Part shown: positions 21,397 to 32,829 of the stretch, in pieces | How the letters are laid out: every line of letters starts with the position of its first letter | Numbering within the stretch: position 1 is the first letter of the stretch | Assembly (NCBI GenBank): GCA_000697475.1 | Contig: JNEU01001071.1 | Span: 1 to 44,853, forward strand | DNA length: 44,853 nucleotides | Direction: 5' to 3' | Source of the DNA: Lichtheimia corymbifera B2541 | Lineage: Eukaryota > Mucoromycota > Mucoromycetes > Mucorales > Lichtheimiaceae | Translations under genes and position numbers: made by a program | The notes under the pieces: generated by a model | The model's database searches: none | What the model was told of the DNA's origin: nothing | What the model saw: only the letters and a program-made list of their open reading frames with translations

Positions 21397-23619
21397 ATGC
21401 TCCTTTGCTCACGGGCACCAATCTCTTGCAGAAATGCAGCCCTCCTTGTCACCATTGCAGCATTCGCAGGCTCCTACTATGTCTATAAAGATCCGCGCCA
21501 TTACCGTCGTCGCTTACTATCAAGGCTATGGTTCCTCATTTGCAAACGTGATCTTGCCGAAGCCAAATTGGAACGCGAATTACTCAGAGAACGCAAGTAC
21601 TATTATACAAAACACTCCATAACACGCTGGCTCACACCGGCAGATCGTTTATTCAATATAGCCGAACCGGATATAATTGCGTCTCACACTCAATATGTTG
21701 ATTTGAATGGACATCGACTGCGTATTGTACACATTATTCATGAGCTGGGAAGTCGAGTACCATTACTTGTATTTATCCATGGATTGGGAGGACAGGTAAA
21801 GAATGTGAGAATGATTTACTCGTACATGTGGTTTACTCACAAAGGTATGGAAAAGGTGGCACAATGGCAGTACCAGCTTGAATATTTTTCCCAAACGGCC
21901 CATGTGCTTGCCATTGATCTTCTGGGCTGCGGCAAAAGCGAATTAAGTTACGAGTAAGTGGTGTACTTTATGCTGTAGAACTCAACGTTTGACATTTACA
22001 CGTGAAAAAAGCTGGGATTCTTATACGACAGCCAGTCTGGTCAATGATGTAATAAGCCTGCTCACGGATCGATACCAATACCCATCGACTGTTATCATTG
22101 CACATGCCTATGGTTGTTCAATTGCTACTCATGTGGCCGCATCACCCTTGATCCAACCAAGTTTACGTGGGCTGGTGTTGATCTCTCCCAAGGAACACAT
22201 TGATGATTCACAAAAAAAGAGTAAACGGAATCTACGTTGGATCCCCGACTGGTTATTCGAATGTGCATGGACAGCCGACAGGAAGGGCGGGCTCTATAGC
22301 AAAAGCGTGGAACGTCTCTTGGGTTTCGATGCGGAAGATCAATTACGTCGCAAGTAAGTATTCTTTGTCCCTTGTTTCTTTGTTTCATTCATCACAAGAT
22401 ACTCATGGGGACAGTCAGTTGCGTTGGAACCTGCTCAATCGTACATCCACCTATAAGCGATTCGTATTTGGTGCCAGTTTTCCTCCACCCACCGTATATC
22501 AAAAAATCAATGTTGGCGTGCTTTTAATCAGTGGAAGTGAGGTATGATCGGGGATATATATTCACAAGAGAGAATGCAAAACACTGACATTCAAGAGGGA
22601 TAGGACAAGGTGACACCGCCAAACGATGTCAATATTATACATAATCATCTCCTTGGGCTGGACCCGCAAGACATGAATTGGGAACATCTTAGTCACGCCG
22701 ACAATATTCGAGTGCCAGAACCTTATGTCATCCCAGACGTTGGTCATATGCCCATGGTCGTTCATCCAGAACTCGTGAATCCAGTAATATCCGAATTCCT
22801 TATCAAGAACTGCGGTTTGCATACGTTGAGTGGTGCATGGCAAGTACTACACAAGACCAAAGGAGAAAACAAATGGGATTTGAAGAACTATGAAAAGGTA
22901 AGAAAGGAGGTTTTTGATTCATTTTTCATGAGGATGAATGCTAAGAAGGATTCTTTGTAGTGGTCACGTACACAATGCATCACGGCTGGACCGATTGGAC
23001 CATCGCTTTTTCGTGCTATGAAGGTAGAATGATGACAATGAATGGTTGAAGCAAGGTACTCATGTCGTTTATTAGGTTATGCGACAAACCGATAGTGCAC
23101 ATTGTCCATCAGGCTTTCTTGCCAAATATCCCGAGATCGGTTTTATTATCGACATTTCCAATGACACTCCACCTTATCGTGCAAGCGATTTTGAGCATTC
23201 ACGGATCGAATACATCAAACTGCGAACGGTGTCCAAAATTCCTCCTGAACGCGACGATGTTGCAAAGTTTATTGAGGTCGCTTCACAATGCTGGGAAAAG
23301 AAGCCTGACGCACAAATCGCAGTACACTGTCATTATGGGTAGGCATCAAATACAACATGGTTACACGCGCAAGTGTATTGACAACGTGTTACAGGTTTAA
23401 TCGCACCGGCTTCTTTATCTGTTGCTACATGATTGAGCGATTGGGTGTTTCAGTACCAGACGCATTGCGTTATTTTGCTGACGCGCGACCACCAGGAATT
23501 AGGTAATGCTTCTGCAGCTGAATGGATGTATGTCATCATACTTATTGCTTTTCTGTAGACACGCTCATTTTGTAGATGAACTCTATCTTCGATACGTTTT
23601 ACCTGCGAGACCCTCATAG
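21397..23619 (+). CDS. Alpha/beta-hydrolase-like domain fused to a dual-specificity phosphatase
   Basis: Two-domain protein of 584 residues from nine exons: 21397-21795, 21856-21953, 22012-22353, 22415-22541, 22604-22897, 22961-23023, 23076-23338, 23395-23502 and 23559-23619. The N-terminus has a hydrophobic stretch (ALLVTIAAFAGSYYVY), probably a membrane anchor. Residues ~100-385 look like an alpha/beta-hydrolase: LLVFIHGLGGQ (oxyanion HG), AIDLLGCGKSE, GSEDKVTP (acid Asp323) and VGHMPMVVHPE (His370). The nucleophile elbow reads AHAYGCS, with Ala198 where GHSxG has Ser, so the hydrolase looks catalytically dead. Residues ~430-584 are a Cys-dependent phosphatase with HCHYGFNRTGFFICCYMIE (Cys526, Arg532 in CX5R) and RPPGI after it, most like the capping-enzyme/DUSP11 branch. 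Substrate unknown. The first intron is 60 nt, a multiple of three without a stop, so an unspliced form could also be read. The fusion is supported by continuous phases. Confidence 0.85.
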
Positions 23620-23739
23620 AGGCCACCCATCACTCTACATGGCCATAGTTTGTGTATATAACAGCATCATCCCCCACGGAACAATAAACCGTTTTAGTAA
23701 TCAGCATCAACATTTAATTATATGTATATATGGAACAAT

Positions 23740-25355
23740 CTATGCAGAAGCAACAGCCTTGAGAGCATCAATAAGGGCATGGAGAGCGTCCTTGATCGTT
23801 GCGGGATTCTTGATATCAGATGTAAAATCGGGATCAGCCATCTTGATGGTTTCAATAAAAGTGAGGAACTCGCTGAGGACGTTGCCAAGCTGTGGATTCT
23901 TGGAGCTAATAGCTTCAACAATCTTTCCAATAATCTTAAAGACGGTGGGCTTTTTGCGATCATCAGGAGCCACATAAGTGCGGTTGATGTAGTCGACACC
24001 ACCAAAGGCAGCGCTGATGACACTATCAGCAATGGATTGGATACTTCGGATAGCAAAGCGGAGACCATTGTTCGCATCAGCAGCAGCAGTGTCGACAACA
24101 GCACCCTTCGAGATGAAGCCAAACATGGCATTCACAGAGTCAGCAAGTGCATCAGTGAATTCAGAATAATCGTCGAGGTGGGTAAGGAAGTCATAAAGAG
24201 GATCGTTCTTGAGGACAGTGCCGTTGCGGATGGCATCAGTTACTTGCTCCAAACGCTCAACAGCAGAATCAAAATGCTCGTTCAAATGATTGATTGTTAG
24301 AACAAGGGTATTCATAGCACGGGCATAGTCATGGAGAAATGCAGCACCTTCTTGAGCAGCAAAGTCAACGGTACGTGCGACAGCCATGGCCATAGCACCT
24401 TCGATTCCAGAATTATCCTTATCTATAGTAGAGGCGATATCTTGCTTGAAGATCTCCAAATCATCTCGATCGATGTTATCGGAAACGATTTGACCAATGT
24501 TGTTATCAGAGGTAGCAATAACATCCTCAATTTTAGGATTCACCATAGCCCGAAGAGCAGGCACCAATTGTGATATCAAAGCAGCGGGGTCATCGGTATG
24601 CTCAAGTTCCTGATGATAAGTGTTGACAACGGCTTCAATCTCATCAAGGATACGTTCAACAGGGCTGTTACCAGTACCAAATTCGTTAAAGAAGCTCTTG
24701 TGGATACGTGATAAGTCTTCATAGACTTGGAGTAACTTTGCAGAATCAGCACGATCGAAAACGGTTTGCATGGTGCGGTGCACGTGCTCATTTACCACCC
24801 GATCAGCAGTTGGAACAGGTTCCGAAGGAGGTTCACTTGGTGGAACTGGCTGCTTAGCACCGTCAACATCATCATGGGGACCAAAGACTTCGTGGATACC
24901 ATTGACAATCCCATCAGCAACGTCTTCAGCACCATGGATAAACCCACTAATTACACTTTTGGCACCATTGATAACTCTATCAGCCACCTCGTCCTTTGAG
25001 CTATTGGTGGGATTAGGAAGATCGATATAAATGGCATCAGCAATCGAAGGAGGCGCCAGTACACCTGCAGCACGAGCTTGCTTGGCAACAGCAGCATCCA
25101 TATTTTGAAGCATTTCTTGTGCCACAAGTAGCAATTGGCTATCAAAGACATCAGCCAGCTGACCTGAAGCTACATTTCTAGGGTTGGCAACTGCTCGCTG
25201 CTGCTTCCTCGTCATTAATATCCATCATCTCTGTGTACTAGCGAATCTTTGATACGCACCTGCTGCTCTTGTTGTCGTTGAAAGTTGTTGATAGGTGCAG
25301 CTGCAAATGCTGTGATGGGCAAGAGAGCAAATCCTGCAAGGTAGGTAACCTTCAT
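23740..25355 (-). CDS. Secreted helical protein of unknown function
   Basis: Not recognised as a named family. Two exons: 25355-25260 encodes a signal peptide (MKVTYLAGFALLPITAFA followed by AAPINN) and 25203-23740 encodes the rest, 519 residues in all, joined through an AAG acceptor at Gln-rich sequence. The mature protein is rich in Ala, Asp, Val and Ile. Most of it has the heptad-like spacing of amphipathic helices (for example AVERLEQVTDAIRNG). A Pro-rich spacer (PVPPSEPPSEPVP) sits near residue 155. It has almost no Cys and no visible second membrane segment. The gene converges on the hydrolase-phosphatase gene with ~120 bp between stop codons. It could be cell-wall-associated or extracellular; nothing in the sequence decides this. 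Confidence 0.75.
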
Positions 25356-25843
25356 GTCGTATAATGTGTGTATGAGGATATATCACGTCCATCGTTTCGA
25401 TAACGCCGGTTGACTTGTTTTTATACATTTTACGGAAAGAATGCTGCTAAATCATCGCATTCCATTCCCTACTGTCAAGTCGGTAATACGAATCCAAGAA
25501 CTGAAGCTTGCATACCGCGGCTACAATATCGTGATAACAACAATGAGCCAATCGTGAGTATGCTACCGTGCCGTGCCAAGTTAAGATTAGAATTTGACAA
25601 CGCAAAGCAGACATAAATCCAAGCCCAATCACCATTCACTGTATGATTAAGCATCAATGGATACAGTGCTTGCTAGTTACGAAGATGGCACTGGTAAAAG
25701 CGTTACCATGGTGATCTTACACCCACCCCCATACGTCCTATCCGCTACTATCATTCCGCAAATTTCTTTAAAATGACGACTTTGAATCAAATGGTGTGCT
25801 CTATTAAATGAAATGACATGTAGGAATATGATGAATGACTCAA

Positions 25844-28109
25844 TTAAGTATTGGATGTATCATAAATCCTGGTCGTAGTATCGTCCTGTAAAGCAGCAAA
25901 TAAGCAAACTTTTACTCCACAATCAACAACTGAAAAAAGCACGTACCAGGGTAGTTGTAAATTGGTATCTTTCACTCCAAAACACAGTTTCTCCTTGGTA
26001 TGTCATTTGGCTGATGGATTGTTCGTGTAGTTGATGCATGTGCTGTGACCAGCGGTCGGCTAGACCAGGCGTATCCACAAAAAGTTGTTCATGGAGCTTG
26101 GGATCTCGTTCTTGTAACACATATTGTACATCATTCGACATCAATGCCAAGTGTCCCATATACCCCAGTCGACCTCGCTTCTCCTTTCTATTGAAGATCA
26201 GCATTAATTGCTAGGCCTATTTTATGAGCGTTTTAGACTTACATGCTCTCATCATTTTTCTCTTGTGCCTTCAGTATCCTTTCCACAAGTTGACCGGTTT
26301 CCAATACCTGGGAATAAATTAGATATCAGACCAAAGCTAGGCACTCTGTTTCAATCCTATCCTACCTCTTTCACCAGATCTGGGCCAGGGCCATCTCTTG
26401 GTACACGTGACTCGCACGTCAAGATCTCTCGAAGCATGCCATACACGGAATTATGCAGCACGTTGTTGTAAGGGAATGCAAAGAATAAATCCTTGATTAC
26501 ATTGTCAATACCAGAAATTCGTTCCTTAAAAAGGTACCTACCAAGCATTTGGGTATAGCGTGCTGTTCAACCACTGCATCACCGAACCGTTGCAGCAGAT
26601 CGAGTCCTTTTTCTCCATTGACGATGCTGATAAAGTATAACAACTCGACAAGCAATTCGCACACAGCTAATCGCTTCAAACCGAAAACCTTGGGCTCCTT
26701 TGGTTAAATTATGCGCATGTTAACAAACGCGTCCCATTTGTTTTTCTTTTCACCGCCGTTCCTACCTCTATCTTCAGCACGAGCATAAGCGCTTCCATGT
26801 GGTTGATAAATGTGTCAAGCATAGGGTGAAACATCAATGAATGTGATAGCAGCTTTTCCGGTTTCTGCAGTAAATCAGGAAGGCTACATATACACACGTT
26901 AACTTTTGGTGGCCTCCATACAATCCAATCAATGATACTTACACTCTTTCGCTATACTGTCTTAGACCCCGTATGATGGTTGTACAACATTGCAGAGAGC
27001 TTGATGCATTATCAGCAGACGAATCGAGCATATAGTTCGCCATGCGCTTCATTGTAACCGAGCTATGAACCTTTTTCTTTAGTAACCTTTGCTTATACAA
27101 GTGTGCACCCTTATACCTTGTGAGCTCATCAATAAGCGGATTGCGTGTTTGAGAAGATGGCGATAGATAGATGATGTCGCATAAAAGTTGCTGAGCGATT
27201 TCATGGTTCTATTTCCCATTGAACATGGTGGTTATTCCACGTGATCTTTCCCTTTTACACTCGTCCAATGCTTACCACAGGATCCAATTGAGGCTGCAAA
27301 CGATCCACAAGCAAGGTCAATAAGCCATGATCTGCCAACCACTATATGCCAAATGAATTAAGCCCTTAAAAGTTGCGTGAAATCTTGCGAGAGTAACTAC
27401 CTGAGCGATACCAGCGCCCTCTGGAGATCCTTCGCATTGTATAAGTGCAGCAAGTAAATCCGACAAGTATGGCATACCCCCACCGCCATGAATGAAAATG
27501 TGATGCAGCCATTTTGCAACGATATCATTGTGTGCTTGGATGAAATGAACCAGATCGCTGGTACGTCGTTGTAGGAGAACGGCATTGACTTTGCAGAAAC
27601 CAGCGAGTTGGCGTGGTGCAAGTTGATGCTGCTGATCCAGTAACGCCCAGAGCATTGTCAATAATTCGGGATGTGCGTATACCAATCCATCCATAAGTGC
27701 TGGTACGCCTGCACCGAGAATCTCGCATGAGAGTGCCATGTAAGTTGAATTGATATCACCATTGCCATTAGGCTTTTTCTGTACTGATGCAGGTGCTTGT
27801 GGTTGTCCTGGTGACGATGACGATGATGATGATGATGATGATGATGATGTTATCCGCTCGCTCACAATGTAATTGACGAGTTGAGATAATATGGCCGGTT
27901 GTCGTAGGCTAATACGCAAGATAAACCATCAGCATAAGCATATGTGAGTGATAGAGAGATAAAACGTACAAGGTGATGAGCTTTGTATTTTGTAGATGCA
28001 CTTCTTGTAATAGATCCTCATTGTCAAGCAACTCCTCCAGTCTCGCATTTGGTTTCGCAAGTATGGCCTCTAGACTTGTTGCTCGGCTAAAACCGAAGCG
28101 CCTTAACAT
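25844..28109 (-). CDS. SAPS-family protein (Sit4/PP6 phosphatase-associated subunit)
   Basis: Regulatory partner of PP6/Sit4-type Ser/Thr phosphatases, comparable to yeast Sap155/Sap190 and human PP6R. Exons right to left: 28109-27970, 27908-27401, 27341-27276, 27208-26943, 26883-26766, 26697-26542, 26491-26366, 26307-26243, 26187-25947 and 25885-25844, giving 575 residues. Marks of the family are the N-terminal RRFGFSRATSLEAIL, LEELLDNEDLLQEVHLQNTK, LITFLRQPAILSQLVNYIV, LADHGLLTLLVDRLQP, LKRLAVCELLVELLY, FFAFPYNNVLHNSVYGM and RLGYMGHLALMS. A run of about a dozen Ser (from a GAT/TCA triplet repeat at 27815-27849) interrupts an early loop. It lacks the long C-terminal tail of some homologs. 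In exon 4 a 30-nt in-frame stretch (27087-27116) has GT..AG ends but is probably coding. Confidence 0.9.
27815..27849 (+). repeat. (GAT)n triplet microsatellite inside the SAPS gene
   Basis: About a dozen GAT/GAC units on the + strand encode a poly-Ser run on the minus strand within exon 2 of the SAPS gene. The length is a multiple of three, so expansion or contraction keeps the frame. Confidence 0.9.
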
Positions 28110-28271
28110 TAGAAGACAAAATGACGAGGGTGGTAACTACTTGTTCAACTTGTCAAGAGAAAGCGTGAAAAACTTGGAAAAACGGGGTGCTTTGTACTAC
28201 CTCGGATCGACCAGTTGTGGATGTTGCCACTCAACCAACCCCCACACTCCCCTAGTTGATATACTGCTACT

Positions 28272-28298
28272 ACACACACACACACACGTATATATACA
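28272..28298 (+). repeat. (CA)n/(TA)n microsatellite upstream of the SAPS gene
   Basis: An alternating CA run followed by GTATATATA lies in the ~250-bp gap between the SAPS gene start and the stop codon of the small membrane-protein gene. It is probably intergenic or 5' UTR. Confidence 0.85.
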
Positions 28299-28361
28299 TA
28301 TGTATAATTGATGGCGTCTTTATGAATAAAGTTACTCAGGTAGAATAAGATAATTGGATAA

Positions 28362-28664
28362 TCATAGCTGAATGCCTCCGTTCCATTTTGCATAACCAAG
28401 GACCATAACCACACCAACAGCCAATCCTATATCATTCATTTGTTAATCCTAATACACCACTACAATCATACCATGATAGTCACCTTGATAGAAACCTAAG
28501 GCAGTGGGTGATGTAAGGAAGGTCTCAGCTTCATGCATTTTTGGACCTGCACGACGTTTCAGATCATCGAGTTCGGCTCGCAAACGGGTAACTTCTTCTT
28601 GTGCACGGTTGGATGCCTTGTCGATATTCTCGTTAATCTTGGTTTCAGTGTTTGAAGAAGACAT
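28362..28664 (-). CDS. Small C-terminally membrane-anchored protein, function unknown
   Basis: Two exons, 28664-28484 and 28426-28362, give 81 residues; the phases match and the intron has a GTGACT donor and a TATAG acceptor. The N-terminal half is a polar helix with coiled-coil character (NRAQEEVTRLRAELDDLKRR). After a short link (SPTALGFYQG) comes one hydrophobic segment (LAVGVVMVLGYAKW) and a four-residue polar end, so a tail-anchored topology is likely. Without splicing the frame would end in DYHGMIVVVY and lose the membrane segment, which supports the intron. The layout resembles small mitochondrial outer-membrane proteins of fungi, but I do not recognise a specific family. It starts only 58 bp downstream of the DPH5 stop. 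Confidence 0.72.
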
Positions 28665-28722
28665 TGGGAAAGAAAGAAAAAAAAAGATGTGGGAAACAAA
28701 TGGGCAGAAAAAACCCCCCTTT

Positions 28723-29849
28723 TTATTTTGGACCAATGCTTTTCTTCACGAGATCATCGAATGTGGTCTTGTCGACAGCATATTCACGGACAAAGTCAGC
28801 TTCCATGTGATGCATCCTAGAACCGATGAGCACCAAAGAATGTAAAGGACCACCGAAATCAACGTTGACCAACTCGGCCAGCGAGCCAGCTACGATCTTT
28901 TGACTGGGAGTGCCTATCCGTGCGCATCCAATAGCAAGCGTATCAGGTGTACAATGACCTTCGCCTCGATTCTCCTCAATCTCAAGTAGTTGCTCAACAG
29001 CTTGGTTCACAGTCATATATCGTGGGGGTTCATAGATCTTGCGTCCTCTATATCCATTTATGTCAGATCAACGTAATCCACATATTAATTCCATATCCCT
29101 TACCTTGCCAGATTTTCAATGCTTTGTTCCTTGACCTTGATATCTAATCATAACGTGTAAATCTGAAACTGTGATCTTGATATCCATGTGATGATGATGA
29201 TGATGATGATGATGATAGGATTACTTACCTAACAAGCACAATGTATGCAAACCAAACTTTTTGTTTTCAGCGACGCGATCATAAAAGCTATCGGGTCTCC
29301 AAGTATCGGTGAAGAAGACGATGGAAATGGTTTGACCAAAGTTGTACAACTGCAATCCGCAAGCACCAGCTGCATTCATGATAGACGCATTGTGAATCAC
29401 CTGCACTGGAATACCCAGTTCACGAGCTCGGATCACTAGATCAGTGTGTGTCGTGGCGCTAGTATATATATCGTTACATAAAGGTGTCATCATCCACATA
29501 TGAAGTCATCCTACTGCACTTACCCATATGGGTCACCCACCACTAGGAAACTAACGTCCACCTTATCCGCGTTTTCCAGGATAGCATCGCTCTCGGATTC
29601 CACCATCTCACGATCGGCAACAGTGACTGATTTGCCATAGAACTCTTCCTGTGTGGCTCATGCGTTGATAAAAAGGATCTCGAATCGCGAGCACCATGTC
29701 TTGGTCTTACTTACAAGCTTCTCCTTGCCAACAGTCAAAATAGAGGTGTATGCTTCCAAATAAACCCGTTCGCTTCCTTGGACAGCCTTCAAACCCTTTA
29801 CAGTGATATCAGTCTCGTCAGAGAGGCCCAAGCCGATAATGTAGAGCAT
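28723..29849 (-). CDS. DPH5: Diphthine (methyl ester) synthase
   Basis: SAM-dependent methyltransferase of diphthamide biosynthesis; it methylates the modified His of elongation factor 2 and acts in the cytosol. Exons right to left: 29849-29715, 29648-29524, 29458-29229, 29143-29104 and 29047-28723, giving 284 residues, close to yeast Dph5 (about 300). Diagnostic stretches are [103 protein letters not shown] and [17 protein letters not shown]. The third intron carries an (ATG)n run. Head-to-tail with ATG5, 92 bp after its stop codon. The assignment is secure. Confidence 0.96.
29191..29216 (+). repeat. (ATG)n triplet microsatellite in a DPH5 intron
   Basis: About nine ATG units lie within the 85-nt intron between 29143 and 29229, close to the donor side on the minus strand. 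As intron sequence it has no coding effect but sits near the splice signals. Confidence 0.85.
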
Positions 29850-29941
29850 CTTGTCTGAAAGAAAAAGAAATTTTTGGCTGGTGGTGATTTCTGCTGTCAA
29901 TTCTTTATAGTAACAACCATGCGTTAAGATAGCGTGTGGGA

Positions 29942-31077
29942 TCATGTCTTTTTATTCACAATGAGATGTAAGAACTGATCTGCGTATGATAAGTTGAGTG
30001 ATGCCCATGCAATTGGTGTATCTAATGGCAAGGTGACGCCGTGTATAATGGGGTATCCCGTATGCTCGTTCTCAGATGGAGGAAATATGTCAGGCAAGAT
30101 CTCCCCTAACACTTGTCCAAGAGATCGCTCATATCCTGGTTCATTGTTGTCAGTCTCCCATACATGACATATAGAAATATATACACACCTTCTTCTATAT
30201 AAGATACTGGTCCTTGAATCACAGGACAACCGTCTGGCAAGTAAATCCGTAAGGGAATGTATCGCAAGTCGTTCTCAACAACACCAACAAGGTGATTATT
30301 GACCTTCCAAAAGTCCTCGTACCGATCTATTGAATCCCATCAATCCACCATCCTTGTTAATAAAAGGTCGAATACAAGAATACCTGACAATAGTGATTCC
30401 CACAGCTGCGTTTGGTCATTCTTGGATAAGTTCATGACACGCTTCGTTGTACCATGCTTCAAAAAATCAGCCTACCACACTCATTGTCAATGATGTTCAT
30501 TGTCATATCACATCCTTCCAATCTTTCCTTGTCCATCATTACCTGTTTAAGCATAGCCATAAACATGTCCTGCGCGGTATCCACTGAAGGATTTCGCAAA
30601 AGTGTTCCCGCTGGAAAGTTTTCAAAGTGAACAGTGATCTGCCATGGCAACTGAGGCCGTGGATCATGCATATCGTACAACAGCCCAATAGGATAATGCC
30701 TAAGGAAGAAACTATCAACATCCCATCTACATTGCTTAAATCAAATACCTTACCATTTAAGAGGTTGGCCTTGAAAATCATACCATACTTGCTTGCCTTC
30801 CTCCTCGCCACTCTCGTTGTCGTTGGCTACCAGACCCAGCCCAGCGAATATAGGGTATATCTTTTGCGTTATCAGTGGTAGATATGAAAACCGTAACGCC
30901 TCAATCTACAAGGACAAATGAGCTGGTGACCTGATAAAAGAAAAGCAGGTGCGTGTCAAGCATTACATAGATGGGTTCGGTTTCTTTGCCGGCTGCTTCT
31001 ACTGGGTCGAGTGTAATTTGAATCGCGATCTTGCCGTTCCAAACGTGCCTGCAGACATCGTCGTCGATGGTGAGCAT
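29942..31077 (-). CDS. ATG5: Autophagy protein Atg5
   Basis: Atg5 is joined to Atg12 and with Atg16 forms the E3-like complex that drives Atg8 lipidation on the growing autophagosome. Exons right to left: 31077-30967, 30930-30910 (21 nt), 30860-30754, 30699-30543, 30471-30384, 30326-30189 and 30135-29942, giving 271 residues (human 275, yeast 294). Marks are [14 protein letters not shown] at the N-terminus, [43 protein letters not shown] (Lys131 corresponds to the Atg12-acceptor Lys), [32 protein letters not shown] and a C-terminal [19 protein letters not shown]. The acceptor Lys is kept. The first two introns (36 and 49 nt) and the 21-nt exon between them are inferred from phase and splice signals only and need checking; the remainder is secure. 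Confidence 0.92.
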
Positions 31078-32113
31078 GGGTAACCGAGAAAGTATATATA
31101 TGCAGTAAAAGGTTGGTCGTGGCTGGAAAGCGGAGAAAAGGGTGTGTGATTCAAGCAGCTGCTCTAATTCACGCATATCTGCATGTGCATAGTTCACCGC
31201 CATCTCTGCGGGACAATCATCTAGGATTATGGATGTATATACAATAATCTGTACTTTTGGGAATAAAACGATATGCTTGTTTCTTTGGAGGAGGATACCG
31301 AGTTATTATAGTCATCATCAGGAACGAATTGCAATCGATGCATCCTTGTGTTTAATATATCAAAGAATGAGCTAAGATGGGTAGCTAGGTACTTGACGCC
31401 CAAGTTATTTAAGGTTGCCATTATACCTTTGATCATAAATAGCAGAGTGCATAATGGTGGCTTTCTATTTTGACGTGGATGATGGCCATTCTTGTCCAAC
31501 TCATAATGTGCTCTCTCCACGTTCAAGGATGGTCGCATATAAAGTGTGCATCCAATCATCGGAAAAGCAGGCAGCGAGGACTCACATGATAAAGTCTGCC
31601 CTCTCTTCGACCGCTTGTGAGTAACGAATGATAGGGACGGGGTTGCACGAAATATAAAAACAAGCACTGTTGCACATAGATTTGCTATTACTAGCTACCC
31701 TTTTCCTTATTCCAATAATAAGAGTGGCAAAGCTGATTATGACATTGATGACATTGTTATCAGAAAAGATGTCAGTTGCTTATCCGAAACAATACCGACA
31801 AGTCGGACGAATGAGAGATGACATCATGGACCCTGGCAAACAAGATAAGTTGCCAAGACGACGAGTGCAACGTGGAAAGAAGGATAAATGGATGGAGCGT
31901 ATTCCATAAGCTCAGAATGAAGTTGTTGGGATCTTTCGGAGGGATTCGGACATGGCTTGTGTGTGCTCTTGTGTGTGTAGATTGTTCTTTCTCTTTCCTC
32001 CTTCTCTTTTCCTCTTTGAAAATTAACTAATCCCACTTTGGTCTTTTATCCCTTCCGTCTCCTTAAAAAGTCCACCACTTTTTTTTTCTGCCTGCTGTAT
32101 TGATCGGTGAACC
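31078..32113. other. Intergenic region between divergent genes, no gene recognised
   Basis: About 1 kb between the starts of ATG5 and the PRELI/UPS gene. TATATATA near 31094 lies just upstream of the ATG5 start and could be its TATA element. A pyrimidine-rich tract (TTTCTCTTTCCTCCTTCTCT) near 31988-32007 precedes the rightward gene. A 146-codon minus-strand frame (31227-31667) has no recognisable domain. Confidence 0.5.
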
Positions 32114-32829
32114 ATGAAGATCTACGAAGGAGTGCACGACTTCCACTATAAATGGAGCCTGGTGTCGGCAGCCAATTGGCAAAAGTACCCGAATGAGAAC
32201 TGCCCTCATGTGAAGCACGTCGATGTCCTACACCGTTTTGTGGATCCAGCCACTGGTATCCTTTACACTGAGCGACTCTTTACGGTCAAACAAAATGTGC
32301 CTACAATTATCCTCAAGGTATGAAACTCGTATGTGCTATTGCTGCTAGTCGCGTGTAATGTCTTTTGACTGATGAATGTTCCATTTTATCCGTTTCAGAT
32401 CCTTGGTTCAGGTACAACTCACTATGTGCGTGAAACATCGGCTATTGATCCTAAAACCAAGACGTTGACTATGAAAAGTTACAACTTGACCATGGGCAAT
32501 CTTTTACGTGTGGAAGAGACAATGCGCTACCGAGAACATCCAACCGACAAGAACAAGTAAGTCATCATTATTATCCCATTTGACGGGTGCGTGATTTCAT
32601 TGTTTATCTAAGCATGGGATTTTGTCATGGTAGGACACAATGCTCACAACAAGCAGCCATTTCAGCTGGAAGTCTGGTGTCTCGCTGGGGCAGTTTGCTT
32701 GAAGAGTTTACCCTGAGACGTTTTCAACAGAATGCTGCAACCGGTCGTGAAGGTTTCAGTAAGGTCTTGGAACGATTTGTTGTCATGGCTGAAGCACGTT
32801 CCCCTGCCAACGAGCAAAGCACCAAGTAA
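32114..32829 (+). CDS. PRELI/UPS-family mitochondrial lipid-transfer protein
   Basis: PRELI/MSF1-domain proteins (Ups1-3 in yeast, PRELID1/3 in animals) carry phospholipids across the mitochondrial intermembrane space together with Mdm35. Exons 32114-32317, 32399-32556 and 32634-32829 give 185 residues, the usual length. Marks are MKIYEGVHDFHYKWSLVSAA, KYPNENCPHVKHVDVLHRFV, GILYTERLFTVKQNVP, YVRETSAIDPKTKTLTMKS, LLRVEETMRYREHP and RWGSLLEEFTLRRFQQNAATG. The family usually has no cleaved presequence and none is seen. Ups1 and Ups2 types cannot be told apart by eye. Confidence 0.94.

Noticed and set aside
27087..27116. 30-nt intron in the SAPS gene
   Set aside because: Has GT..AG ends but is shorter than any credible intron here; the in-frame reading is kept as coding.
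31227..31667. 146-codon minus-strand frame upstream of ATG5
   Set aside because: No family resemblance, uneven composition, and it lies in the promoter region of two divergent genes.
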